DNA of 64,000 nucleotides. Origin: Pacificoceanicola onchidii (GTDB lineage Bacteria; Pseudomonadota; Alphaproteobacteria; Rhodobacterales; Rhodobacteraceae). Shown here piece by piece: positions 55,411 to 63,961 of the stretch (position 1 is its first letter; each line of letters opens with the position of its first letter). The position numbers and the translations under genes are program-made. The notes below the pieces were generated by a model. It was not told the origin of the DNA. It searched no databases and worked only from the letters and a program-made list of their open reading frames with translations. The stretch spans positions 91,001 to 155,000 of the forward strand of contig NZ_SRXY01000011.1 of the NCBI RefSeq assembly GCF_004804335.1, given 5' to 3'.

Positions 55411-56322
55411 ATGGATACTGAAAGCCTTCGCCTGTTTGTCTTGGCCGCTGAAAAGCTGAACATCAGCGCAGCGGGGCGGGAGCTTGGCATGGTGCCTGCG
55501 GTCGCGAGTGCGCGGCTGGCCAAGCTGGAAAAATCCATGGGAGCGGACCTGTTGCACCGCTCCACGCGCAAGGTGTCCGTGTCGCTGGAAGGCTCCGAAC
55601 TGCTGCCTTTCGCGCGCGAGATCATCGCGCAGGAAGACGCGGCGCGGGCGGCGCTGGGGCAAAAGAGCCTCGATATCACCGGGACCATTCGCTTTACCGC
55701 GCCCAGCACCTTTGCGCAGAACTATGTGGCCCCGGTTCTGCCCGAGTTCACCGAACGCCACCCGAAGATCAGGCTCGATCTTCGGCTCTCGGATGCGCGC
55801 TATGACCTGATTGACGGCAGTTTTGATCTCGCGATCCGCAACGCGGAACTGGAGGACACCAGCCTCAAAGGGCGCAAGCTGGCGCGGGATGTGCGCATTC
55901 TGTGTGCCTCACCGGAGTATCTCGCCGCGAACGGGATGCCGGAGCGCCCGGAGGATCTGAACGCGCATCGGCTGATTGCGTTCAAGGACGGGCAGGCGCG
56001 TCCGTTGATTGGCCCGGACGGGCAGACCGGGCTCTTTGATCCGCAAAAAGGGCGGTGCCAGATCATCAGCGACGACGGCATGACCCAGAAGGTTGCCACG
56101 CTGGCCGGGGCGGGGATCTCGATCAACTCGCTGTGGAACGTGCACGAGGAACTGGCCGACGGGCGGTTGATCCGGGTGCTGCCGGGGTTTGCCTATGACG
56201 CGGATACGGCGCTTTGGCTGGTCTATCCCAAGACCAATATCCTGTCCCCGAAGGTGCGGGTTTTCATGGATTTCCTGCTGGAGAAAATCGGCAGTTGCGC
56301 GGTGTTCAGGGACGCGCGGTAA
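55411..56322 (+). CDS. LysR-family transcriptional regulator
   Basis: A 303-residue LysR protein: N-terminal HTH (LRLFVLAAEKLNISAAGRELGMVPAVASARLAKLEKSMGADLLHRSTRKVSVS, residues about 6-58) and an effector domain of the CrgA/AaeR-like subgroup (IRFTAPSTFAQNYVAPVLPEF, ISINSLWNVHEELADGRLIRVLPGF). Divergent from the DUF1330/oxygenase/SDR/kef unit across about 100 bases, so that unit is its most likely target. Inducer unknown. Confidence 0.9.
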   Translation: MDTESLRLFVLAAEKLNISAAGRELGMVPAVASARLAKLEKSMGADLLHRSTRKVSVSLEGSELLPFAREIIAQEDAARAALGQKSLDITGTIRFTAPSTFAQNYVAPVLPEFTERHPKIRLDLRLSDARYDLIDGSFDLAIRNAELEDTSLKGRKLARDVRILCASPEYLAANGMPERPEDLNAHRLIAFKDGQARPLIGPDGQTGLFDPQKGRCQIISDDGMTQKVATLAGAGISINSLWNVHEELADGRLIRVLPGFAYDADTALWLVYPKTNILSPKVRVFMDFLLEKIGSCAVFRDAR

Positions 56323-56374
56323 GGGATAATCTCCGGGAGCGAATGCCCCCGGAGGTCTGCGTTATGGGGTCTGA

Positions 56375-57286
56375 TCAGAACGGTGCGAAGCCGTCCGAGG
56401 CTTCGTTGACCAGAGTCCAGCGGTCCTCCGGTGCGAGATCGGGAACCGGGACGCCGCCGCGCGCCGCCTGACCGTGCCGCCCGTAGAGCCAGAGCACGAA
56501 GTTGGAGCGCGAGCCTTCGGTGATCGGCTCGGACGCGTGAGGCACGCTGCCGTGGTGGATCAGGGCGGTGCCCGGATCGAAGGTCAGGCTTTCGACGCGG
56601 CGCGACTCGGGGTCGATGAAGCTCACACCCGAGCCGGAGAACCCTTCGCCCGGCAGGTTCAGGTTGATGTTCAGCGTCACCGAAGAGGCATCGGAGTGCG
56701 GGCGCAAAGAGGTGTCCGTGTCCGCCTTCCACTGGATCGAGAAGCCGAAGGTCTGGGTGTCGTAGCCGGCCACATCCGGGAACAGCAGGCGCGAGATCGG
56801 CCGCATGTAGCGGTTCATCAGCCCATCATAGAACGACTGGAAGCCCGGCGCGCCGAGGTAGCCTTCGGAGCGCGGATCCAGCATCGCCCCGGCGCGGTTC
56901 AGCGAAATGCCGTAAGGCGGGCGCAGCGGGATGTTGGCATCGGCGACCTTGTCCATGTAGCCGCGCAGGATCGGCAGCTTTTCGGGATCGAAGAACTGAG
57001 CCTTGTAGACGCCCGGGAAGACCTCCTGCCACAGATCGCGGACGGCGGTGTCCTCGGCCGGGTTGGCCCAGGCGGCTTTGACCGCGTCGCGCAGGGCAGG
57101 GGCGTAGAGCGACTCATCAAGCGTCAGACCGCCAAGGTCTGCATCCTGCTCCCATTCTTTCCACGCGTCTTCGAACAGCGTGGTGTTGTTGTGCCAGAAA
57201 TCCTGCACCGAAGGGGCGCGGCGCAGCATGGCTTCGCGGCTTGGGCGGGCAATGTCGCGGGCGAGGGCGAGTGAATTGAGGGTCAT
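56375..57286 (-). CDS. Fe(II)/2-oxoglutarate-type oxygenase
   Basis: A 303-residue protein with a double-stranded beta-helix core: HxD pair His 197/Asp 199 in RPHSDASSVTLNINLN, distal His 250 in SVPHASEP and the 2-oxoglutarate-binding Arg 260 in EGSRSNFVLWL. The family resembles prolyl/lysyl-hydroxylase-type dioxygenases. ATG 57286 has GTGGAA upstream. It is convergent with LysR and follows an SDR gene by 118 bases, so it may have its own promoter. Substrate unknown. Confidence 0.82.
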   Translation of the reverse strand: MTLNSLALARDIARPSREAMLRRAPSVQDFWHNNTTLFEDAWKEWEQDADLGGLTLDESLYAPALRDAVKAAWANPAEDTAVRDLWQEVFPGVYKAQFFDPEKLPILRGYMDKVADANIPLRPPYGISLNRAGAMLDPRSEGYLGAPGFQSFYDGLMNRYMRPISRLLFPDVAGYDTQTFGFSIQWKADTDTSLRPHSDASSVTLNINLNLPGEGFSGSGVSFIDPESRRVESLTFDPGTALIHHGSVPHASEPITEGSRSNFVLWLYGRHGQAARGGVPVPDLAPEDRWTLVNEASDGFAPF

Positions 57287-57404
57287 GGTGTGTTCCACAT
57301 TCGGGTTGATCTGATTTGTGACAAGCAAATATTGCCCCGATAACGGGATATAAATGGCGTAATGTGGATAAGAGTTTTCGCGATTTGAGAGTAATGGCCG
57401 GGCG

Positions 57405-58166
57405 CTAGTATTGCACGCCCAGCGTCAGCGCCCCGTCGACCAGCAGGTTGGTGCCGGAGACAAAGCTGGCGGCGGGGCTGGCGAGGAACAGAGCGGCGCG
57501 CGCGACTTCTTCGGGGGTGCCCATGCGGCCAAGCGGGTTCGCGGCGACCTGTTGCTTGAAGAAATCGGGGTTGTTGGCCTCCGTGCGGCCCCAGACGCCC
57601 TCCTTGAAATAGATGTTGCCAGGAGAGACCGCGTTCACGCGGATCCCGTCCGGCGCAAGAGACCGGGCCAGACCTTTGGCGTAATTGAGTACGGCGGCTT
57701 TCATCGCGCCGTAGGGCTTCGGGCCGCCGGGCGTGTGCAGCGCGGCGATGGAGGCGATGAAGACCATGGCGCCGGCTTCGGCGTTTTTCAGGTGTGGAAT
57801 GGCGGCCTCGGCGCCGTGAAAGGTCGCCATCATGTCGACCTGGAAACTGGCGTTCCAGGCGGCTTCGTCATTGGCAAGGTTCATCGCGCTGGTGTTGGCG
57901 ATGAGGATGTCGAGCCCGCCGAAGGCTTCGGCGGTGTCATTGATCCAATCGGCCTGCGCCTTGGCATCGGAGGCGTCGAGCGCGGTGCCGCGCACCCGGG
58001 CTTCGCCGGAGGAGAGCGCGGCGACGGCATCATCCACCCCGTCCTGGCTGCGCGCGCAGATCGAGACGTTGCAGCCTTCGGCGATCAGAAGCTCCGCAAT
58101 GGCGCGTCCGATGCCGCGCGTGCCGCCAACAACGGCCGCGGTTTTTCCCTTGAGCATGAGATCCAT
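57405..58166 (-). CDS. Short-chain dehydrogenase
   Basis: A 253-residue SDR: cofactor loop GGTRGIG, IANTSAMN in place of the usual NNAG, Ser in FIASIAALH and Y-G-A-M-K, with a normal C-terminus (FVSGTNLLVDGALTLG). The ANTSA variant of the NNAG motif occurs in a minority of family members and does not by itself abolish activity. GAGG precedes the ATG. It follows a NIPSNAP gene by 46 bases on the same strand. Confidence 0.87.
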   Translation of the reverse strand: MDLMLKGKTAAVVGGTRGIGRAIAELLIAEGCNVSICARSQDGVDDAVAALSSGEARVRGTALDASDAKAQADWINDTAEAFGGLDILIANTSAMNLANDEAAWNASFQVDMMATFHGAEAAIPHLKNAEAGAMVFIASIAALHTPGGPKPYGAMKAAVLNYAKGLARSLAPDGIRVNAVSPGNIYFKEGVWGRTEANNPDFFKQQVAANPLGRMGTPEEVARAALFLASPAASFVSGTNLLVDGALTLGVQY

Positions 58167-58212
58167 GATTGCCCGTTCCTCGTGTTTGATGGGTCTGAAA
58201 GGATCCGCGGGG

Positions 58213-58536
58213 TCAGCGGATCGGAGAATGCGCCGTTCCGGTCATCCGGTGCACAACGGTCTTCTCCACATCCACCAGCCTGCGCACGGTGGGTTTGAAA
58301 TTGGTCTGCCAGTCCTCGGACTCGTAGACTGCCTTGTAGAGCGCTTCGCGATGCGCTTCGTCGTCAAAGCGCCGGATCCAGATGTGCAGGCTGTCGTCTT
58401 GCTCGCCGCGAAACATCGCCGGGATCACCATCCCGCGCGCGGTCATGAACGGGGCCACGCGGGTTTCCATGAAGTCGATCCATTCATCCATCTTGCCGGG
58501 ATAGACCTGGTATTGGCGGATTTCGAAAAGGGCCAT
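58213..58536 (-). CDS. NIPSNAP-family small protein
   Basis: A 107-residue protein with the NIPSNAP pattern: MALFEIRQYQVYPGKMDEWIDFME and MFRGEQDDSLHIWIRRFDDEAHREALYKAVYESEDW. The fold is a dimeric alpha-beta barrel like DUF1330. Perfect AGGAGGT RBS. It lies between two SDR genes (17 and 46 bases), an arrangement seen in aromatic and terpenoid catabolic loci. Function unproven. Confidence 0.87.
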   Translation of the reverse strand: MALFEIRQYQVYPGKMDEWIDFMETRVAPFMTARGMVIPAMFRGEQDDSLHIWIRRFDDEAHREALYKAVYESEDWQTNFKPTVRRLVDVEKTVVHRMTGTAHSPIR

Positions 58537-58553
58537 ATGCGTAACCTCCTGGG

Positions 58554-59321
58554 TCAGAACGGGGTGAAACCGCCGTCGATGCTGTAGATGCTTCCATTGA
58601 TGAACTTGGCGTCGTCGCGGCACAGGAAGGCGGTGAGCGCGGCGACCTCGCTGGTGTCGCCGTAGCGTCCGGCGGGGATGGCCGAGATGACCTTGTTGCG
58701 GGCCTCGACCGGATCGCCGTCCGAGGCGTCGGCCTCCACCGCTGCCAGCATGTCGGTGTCGATCTGCCCCGGCACAATGACGTTGATGCGGATGCCTTCG
58801 CCCGCGTGGGCCTTGGCCCCGACACGGGTCAGGCCGATGACCGCATGTTTGCTGGCGCAATAAACCGGCATGGTCGCCCGTCCGCCCTGCACCCCGGCGG
58901 CGGAAGAGACATTGACGATCGCCCCGCCGCCGTTCCGCCGCATGGCGGGGATGGCGTATTTCATCATCAGAAAGCTGCCGGTCACGTTGATCGACATGAC
59001 CCTTTCGAAGTTCTCAAGGGACTGGTGTTCGATCAGGTTGCTTTCCCCGACAATGCCCGCGCCGTTGAACAGAATATCGACGCGCCCGAACGCCTGTTCG
59101 GTCCAGTCCACGAGATCCCTGGCCTCTGCCTCGATGGAGACATCGGATTTGCGGATAAAGACCTGATCGCCGATGGCGCGCAGCGCGTTCAGGCGGGTCT
59201 CGTTCCTGCCGGAGGCGACAACCGTGGCGCCGTCCGCCACGAGCCTTTCGACTGTCGCGACCCCGATTCCGCCGGTTGCCCCGGCGACGATGGCCACTTT
59301 GCCCTTGAGTGGTTGCGACAT
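58554..59321 (-). CDS. Short-chain dehydrogenase
   Basis: A 255-residue classical SDR with all motifs: GATGGIG, NGAGI, VSSAAG and Y-C-A-S-K, ending YSIDGGFTPF. GGGGAG precedes the ATG. It lies 24 bases after the HxlR gene, on the same strand, so the HxlR regulator probably heads this operon (HxlR, SDR, NIPSNAP, SDR). Likely oxidises or reduces an alcohol/ketone pair; substrate unknown. Confidence 0.88.
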   Translation of the reverse strand: MSQPLKGKVAIVAGATGGIGVATVERLVADGATVVASGRNETRLNALRAIGDQVFIRKSDVSIEAEARDLVDWTEQAFGRVDILFNGAGIVGESNLIEHQSLENFERVMSINVTGSFLMMKYAIPAMRRNGGGAIVNVSSAAGVQGGRATMPVYCASKHAVIGLTRVGAKAHAGEGIRINVIVPGQIDTDMLAAVEADASDGDPVEARNKVISAIPAGRYGDTSEVAALTAFLCRDDAKFINGSIYSIDGGFTPF

Positions 59322-59345
59322 GTTTTGCTCCCCGGCGTGTTGTGC

Positions 59346-59744
59346 TCAGCCGTTTGCGGCTTTGCGATTGGTGTCTTCGTGCTCCGAATCAGCCGCTTCG
59401 GCGGCCTCTTCCTCGGCGTATTTTCTGGTTTTGAAGTCCTTGCCCCAGCTCTGCATGGCCATGATGATCGGCTGAAGCGAGCGTCCGTACTCTGTCACTT
59501 CGTATTCGACTCGGGGCGGAACTTCGGCGTGCACGGTGCGTTTGATCACGCCGTCCGCCTCCAGTTCGCGCAGCTGCAGAGTGATCATGCGCTCGGTCGC
59601 GTTCGGGGCCAGTCTGCACAGCTCTCCGAAGCGCTTTTTACCTGAAAGCAAACGACAAATCAGGATTGGCTTCCACCGTCCGCCAATCACCGTGAGCGTT
59701 GCTTCGACATCGCATCCCGTCTTCCAATTGTATTGCCGTGCCAT
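59346..59744 (-). CDS. HxlR-family regulator
   Basis: A 132-residue winged-helix protein: IGGRWKPILICRLLSGKKRFGELCRLAPNATERMITLQLRELEADGVIKR. Cys 11 in TGCDVEATL sits where redox-sensing HxlR/YodB-type members carry their reactive cysteine. AGGAG precedes ATG 59744. It is divergent from a quinone-reductase-like gene across 104 bases that hold a clear palindrome, so it probably responds to quinones, aldehydes or oxidants and controls both sides. Confidence 0.9.
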   Translation of the reverse strand: MARQYNWKTGCDVEATLTVIGGRWKPILICRLLSGKKRFGELCRLAPNATERMITLQLRELEADGVIKRTVHAEVPPRVEYEVTEYGRSLQPIIMAMQSWGKDFKTRKYAEEEAAEAADSEHEDTNRKAANG

Positions 59745-59769
59745 CCGTTTTCTCCTGCAAGATTTCCAA

Positions 59770-59789
59770 TACTTACAAAAATGTAGGTA
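59770..59789. promoter_or_regulatory. HxlR-type operator
   Basis: TACTTAC-AAAAAT-GTAGGTA is a near-perfect palindrome (one mismatch), lying 26 bases before the HxlR start and 59 bases before the dehydrogenase start. It matches the TACTTAC/GTAAGTA style known for this regulator family. Confidence 0.7.
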
Positions 59790-59848
59790 CTTGCCAGAAT
59801 CAACGCAACCTCTCAAATTGATGAAAACAAGTCAACTGGGAGCCAATC

Positions 59849-60865
59849 ATGAAAGCCTTGGGATACTCGGAGCAGGGACCTGTCACTGTTGCCGGTTCTG
59901 TCGTCGAATTTACTGCCGCTGACCCGCAGCCGGGTCCGAACGATCTGCTGGTCGAGGTGCGCGGCGTGTCCGTCAATCCCGTGGACTTCAAGGTTCGCGC
60001 CAACCGTCCGCCCCCCGAGGGTGATCCGAAGATCCTTGGCTGGGACGCCGCGGGCGTGGTCAAGGCGGTCGGCTCTGACGTGACCCTGTTCAAGGTTGGG
60101 GATGAGGTGATGTACGCCGGCGAGTTCACCCGCGATGGCTCCAACGCCGAGCTGCAATGCGTGGATGAGCGTCTGGTCGGGCGTAAGCCGTCGACGCTGG
60201 GTTTTGCGGATGCGGCGGCCTTGCCGCTGACCAGTATCACGGCCTGGGAAATGCTGTTTGAAAGCCTGCGCGTGGACGAAGGCGGCGGCGAAGGCGAAGC
60301 GCTGCTGATCATTGGCGGGGCAGGGGGGGTCGGCTCGATCCTGATCCAGCTTGCCAAGGCGTTAACCAAGCTCACCGTTGTGGCGACGGCCTCGCGTCCG
60401 GACACGATAGACTGGGTGACGAAGATGGGGGCGGATCACGTGGTGAACCACCGCAACAACCTCGCCGAGGAAATGAGCGGGTTGGGCATCGCGCCGAAAT
60501 ATGTCGCGACCCTGACCAACACCGACGATCACTTTGATGCCATCGTCGAAATGATCAAGCCGCGCGGCCATATCGCGATGATCGACGATCCGCAGAACGT
60601 GGCAATCGGCCCGCTCAAGATGAAGGCGCTGACCTTCAGCTGGGAGTTCATGTTTGCCCGTTCGCTGCACAAGGCAGATGACATCATTGAACAGCACAAG
60701 CTGCTGAACCGGGTGGCTGACCTGGTGGATCAGGGTGAGGTTGTCTCTACCGCGAACAAGACGCTGGGCGCGCTCAGCGAAGACACTCTGCGCGAAGCGC
60801 TGGAACACCAGTCCAGCGGCAGCGCCATCGGGAAGACCGTTCTGGACGGATTTTCCGGGGCCTGA
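59849..60865 (+). CDS. Zinc-independent quinone-reductase-type alcohol dehydrogenase (ZADH/QOR family)
   Basis: A 338-residue MDR-superfamily oxidoreductase: GroES-like N-terminal domain ([29 protein letters not shown]) and a Rossmann domain with [17 protein letters not shown]. Catalytic zinc ligands are absent, as in NADPH:quinone oxidoreductases. GGGAG lies upstream of the ATG. Divergent from HxlR; such pairs commonly detoxify quinones or reactive enones. A transketolase gene follows after 31 bases but appears to belong to a different pathway. Confidence 0.9.
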   Translation: MKALGYSEQGPVTVAGSVVEFTAADPQPGPNDLLVEVRGVSVNPVDFKVRANRPPPEGDPKILGWDAAGVVKAVGSDVTLFKVGDEVMYAGEFTRDGSNAELQCVDERLVGRKPSTLGFADAAALPLTSITAWEMLFESLRVDEGGGEGEALLIIGGAGGVGSILIQLAKALTKLTVVATASRPDTIDWVTKMGADHVVNHRNNLAEEMSGLGIAPKYVATLTNTDDHFDAIVEMIKPRGHIAMIDDPQNVAIGPLKMKALTFSWEFMFARSLHKADDIIEQHKLLNRVADLVDQGEVVSTANKTLGALSEDTLREALEHQSSGSAIGKTVLDGFSGA

Positions 60866-60896
60866 GGGCGTCAAGGTTTGGGAGGGCCGCAGACTT

Positions 60897-61844
60897 ATGC
60901 TTTTGAGTGCTGAACATCGCAAAATGGTGCCGTCGGCTTTCGACGATATCAGTTTTGACCTGTGCAAGAGGCGCGGGGATGTCATCCTGATGAGCGCGGA
61001 TCTGGCGCATTACTGCGACATGTATCAGGTCACGCGGGATCTCCCGGACCAGTATGTCGAGGTCGGCATGGCCGAGCAGAACCAGGTTGGCGTGGCCGCC
61101 GGTCTGGCGAAGGCCGGGTTTGTGCCGATCACCTCGACCTTTGGCAGCTATGCCTCGCGCCGGTGCTTTGACCAGATGGTCATCTGCATGGGTACGAGCA
61201 AGAAGACCGGCATTTGCCTGGCGTTTACGCCGGGCATCACCAGCCCGGCCCCCATCCACCATCAGGGAACCGAAGATCTGGGCATGTTGCGGGCGGTGCC
61301 CCATGCCACGGTAATTGATCCGATGGATGTGACCGATTTTGCGCAGGCGCTGGACCTGGCCTGCGATCTGCCGGGACTGGTGTATATGCGCGGTCATCGC
61401 GGCGCGACGCCCAGCCTGCTGGATCCGGCGCGCTTCAAGTTCGAGCTTGGCAAGACCTACCCGCTGCGGGAAGGGCGGGGGATCGGGGTGATCTCCTGCG
61501 GGCATGCCTCGCAATGGGCGCTGGAGGCGTCTGACATTCTGGCAGAGCAGGGGGTGGATCATTCCTTGCTGCACGTGCCGACGATCAAGCCGGTCAATGA
61601 GCAGGAAATCGTGGAGTACTGCTTTGCCCATGACGAGATCGTCACGGTGGAGAACCACCAGGTGTCGACCGGGCTGGGCGGGCTGGTCAGCGAGATCACA
61701 TCAAAGATAGGCCGCGCCCCGCGCATCACGCGCATCGGCGTGCCGGACACCTGGGCGCCGGGCGGCTCGCTCGGGCATATCCGGCAGCATTTTGGATTGG
61801 ACCCCGCCGCGCTGGCGGGACGTATTGCGGGGGTTGCGGCATGA
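60897..61844 (+). CDS. Transketolase C-terminal subunit
   Basis: A 315-residue protein covering the pyrimidine-binding and C-terminal domains of transketolase: YVEVGMAEQNQVGVAAGLAKAG contains the TPP-activating Glu, then SYASRRCFDQ and HHQGTEDLGMLRAVP, and the C-terminal domain with ISCGHASQWALEASDIL. I chose ATG 60897 with GGAGG about 11 bases upstream. It is encoded before the N-terminal subunit, the reverse of the usual order, and overlaps it by 4 bases (ATGA). The two should form one enzyme moving C2 units between sugars. Confidence 0.9.
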   Translation: MLLSAEHRKMVPSAFDDISFDLCKRRGDVILMSADLAHYCDMYQVTRDLPDQYVEVGMAEQNQVGVAAGLAKAGFVPITSTFGSYASRRCFDQMVICMGTSKKTGICLAFTPGITSPAPIHHQGTEDLGMLRAVPHATVIDPMDVTDFAQALDLACDLPGLVYMRGHRGATPSLLDPARFKFELGKTYPLREGRGIGVISCGHASQWALEASDILAEQGVDHSLLHVPTIKPVNEQEIVEYCFAHDEIVTVENHQVSTGLGGLVSEITSKIGRAPRITRIGVPDTWAPGGSLGHIRQHFGLDPAALAGRIAGVAA

Positions 61845-62710
61845 GCGAAGAAAAACGTCTCAAGACCCTGGAACTCTGGGCCGCCAAGATTCGCCGCAAC
61901 GTGGTTGATATCTGCATGCAGCGCGGCGGGTATGCCGGGCAGGGCGTTGCCCTTGCCGACGTTGGCGCCTGCATCTTCTTTGACGAGCTGCGCCCGGACG
62001 GGCAGGGCTGGTACAAGGACCGTTTCATCAATTCCAACGGCCACGACACGATCATCAACTTTGCCGCCATGGCGGAGATGGGCATCTATACCATGGACGA
62101 ACTGCGCACGATGGGCGCGGATGGTTCGCCCATCGACCAGAGCCCGATCGAAGGCGCGCGCGGTTTCGAGATCACCTCCGGCTCGCTTGGCACCGGTGTC
62201 AGCCAGGCGGCGGGCATGGCCTTGGGCGAGCGCAAGAAAGGCAGTGATCAGCGCGTGATCTGCCTGCTGTCCGATGGCGAGTTGCACGAGGGCAGCGTCT
62301 GGGAGGCCTTCATGTTCGCGGCGCACTACAAGCTGTCGAACTTCGTGGTGATCATCGACAACAACGATCTGGGAGCCACCGGCAAGACATCGGATGTCAT
62401 GGCGGTGGAGCCGGTGCGGGAGAAGATGGAGGCCTTCGGCTTTCACGCCCGCCAGATCAACGGCAACAGCATCCCGGAAATCCTGGCCTGTTTCGAGGAG
62501 GCGAAACAGCTCAGGGACAAGCCCTATGCCATCGTGGCAGACACCAAGATCTTTGCCGGTATCGACGTCTATCAGGACGCTATCCCCTTTGCCCATTTCG
62601 TCGGTGCGAACGGGCGGTGGGACACCGGATTCCTCGAATGGGAGCCGGGCTGGCAAGAGATCCTTGAAAAAATTGACCGATTGGAGGCCGAATTGGCGGC
62701 GCTCCACTAA
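61841..62710 (+). CDS. Transketolase N-terminal subunit
   Basis: A 289-residue TPP pyrophosphate-binding subunit: the GDG-type motif reads SDG (residues 144-146) in CLLSDGELHEGSVWEAFMFA, with the N-N-D part in FVVIIDNNDLGATG; His 68 in NSNGHDT is a family catalytic-site residue. Split two-gene transketolases in Rhodobacteraceae typically act on unusual sugars rather than the central pentose pathway. A TRAP transporter follows 77 bases downstream, suggesting that a sugar acid or related compound is imported and processed here. Confidence 0.9.
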   Translation: MSEEKRLKTLELWAAKIRRNVVDICMQRGGYAGQGVALADVGACIFFDELRPDGQGWYKDRFINSNGHDTIINFAAMAEMGIYTMDELRTMGADGSPIDQSPIEGARGFEITSGSLGTGVSQAAGMALGERKKGSDQRVICLLSDGELHEGSVWEAFMFAAHYKLSNFVVIIDNNDLGATGKTSDVMAVEPVREKMEAFGFHARQINGNSIPEILACFEEAKQLRDKPYAIVADTKIFAGIDVYQDAIPFAHFVGANGRWDTGFLEWEPGWQEILEKIDRLEAELAALH

Positions 62711-62787
62711 GGCGTCCGGCCCATACTGCTGGTGAAGACAAAACCAAGACCACCAGCCCTTACAGTCCAAAAGGGAGGAGACTGAAT

Positions 62788-63861
62788 ATGAAACTCGCGA
62801 CGTGGATGAAGACCCTGGCCGGAGCGGCGGCGGCATCAATGCTGCTTGCCCCGGTGGCGCAGGCATTGGAAATCAAGGTGGGCAGTTTCGAGCCGGAAAG
62901 CCACTACCTTGTCCAGCACGTGTATATTCCCTACCTCGAAGAAATCGAGCGCCGCACCAATGGCGAGCTGACCTTCAAGTGGTTCCACGGCGGCACCCTG
63001 GTCAAGGCACCGCAAACGGTTGACGGCCTGAAGTCCGGCCTGGTGGATCTGGTGGTCACAACCGGCATTTTCACACAGGAAAGCCAGTTCCCGGCGACCC
63101 ACGTGATGACCCTGCCGTTCCAGTTCGACAGCACCGTCGAAGCGAACCACGTGTTCCAGAAACTGTACAACACCGTGCCGGAGGTTCAGGCCGAGTTTGA
63201 CGGGCTGGTGCCGCTTGGCTTCCACGTATCGGACTTCTTCAACCTGCACATCCACAAGGACGTGAAGGCGGTCGAGACCCTCGCGGACCTGCAGGGTCTG
63301 GAGATCGGCGGGTTCTCGAAATCCTCCGTGACATACAGTGACATGCTGGGCGCGACGCCGCGCAACCTGCCGCTGGCGGATATCTACGTGACCTTCCAGC
63401 GCAAGGCGATTGATGGCGTGTGGTTCCCGACCGCGCCGCTGATCAAGTGGAAGATGACGGACTTTGCCAGCAACCACTCGCTTGTGGGCGGCCCGTTCAT
63501 CATGATCCCGATGACCATGAGCCAGCAGACCTGGGACAAGCTGACACCCGAGCAGCAGGAGATCTTCCGGTCCATGGAAGACGAGCTGACCAACTTCACC
63601 GGGGCCATCGTGGACAACCGTCGCAACTCGACCCTGTCCAAGGTTGAGGCGCGGGGCGACCGGATCATCACCTTTGACACCGAAGCCAAGGCAGAATGGG
63701 TTGCGGCGACCAAGCCGGCCTATGACACCTGGCTTGCCACCATGGCCGACAAGGGCATCGACGGCGACGCCATCCTGGCCAAGGTTCGCGAGTACACCAC
63801 CGAGTTCAAAGGCATGGACTACACCGCTGCCGACTGGTGGGGCAACGACTGGCAGGAGTGA
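62788..63861 (+). CDS. TRAP transporter substrate-binding protein (DctP family)
   Basis: A 357-residue periplasmic protein: signal peptide of about 26 residues (ending APVAQA), then EIKVGSFEPESHYLVQHVYIPYLEEIERRTNGEL, FHGGTLVKAPQTVDGLKSGLVDLVVTTG and VEANHVFQKLYNTVPE, all typical of DctP/TAXI-independent TRAP binders. The binding-site Arg expected near residue 150-175 is not obvious (the stretch KAVETLADLQGLEIGGFSKSS replaces the common GLKIR motif), which may indicate an unusual ligand. GGGAGGAG precedes the ATG. The membrane subunits lie to the right and are cut off by the window. Confidence 0.92.
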   Translation: MKLATWMKTLAGAAAASMLLAPVAQALEIKVGSFEPESHYLVQHVYIPYLEEIERRTNGELTFKWFHGGTLVKAPQTVDGLKSGLVDLVVTTGIFTQESQFPATHVMTLPFQFDSTVEANHVFQKLYNTVPEVQAEFDGLVPLGFHVSDFFNLHIHKDVKAVETLADLQGLEIGGFSKSSVTYSDMLGATPRNLPLADIYVTFQRKAIDGVWFPTAPLIKWKMTDFASNHSLVGGPFIMIPMTMSQQTWDKLTPEQQEIFRSMEDELTNFTGAIVDNRRNSTLSKVEARGDRIITFDTEAKAEWVAATKPAYDTWLATMADKGIDGDAILAKVREYTTEFKGMDYTAADWWGNDWQE

Positions 63862-63873
63862 TCCTGCGACCAA

Positions 63874-63897
63874 GGCCGGGCGCCGGAGCGCCCGGCC
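63874..63897 (+). other. Intercistronic stem-loop after the TRAP binding-protein gene
   Basis: GGCCGGGCGC (63874-63883) pairs perfectly with GCGCCCGGCC (63888-63897) around the tetraloop CGGA. No U-run follows. Likely an mRNA-stabilising hairpin that raises binding-protein expression over the membrane subunits. Confidence 0.7.
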
Positions 63898-63961
63898 CAA
63901 CGCTGATCCGCAAACTGCCGGGGCAGGCTTGCCAGGGGACGGAGCGGATCGCGCAACTCAC

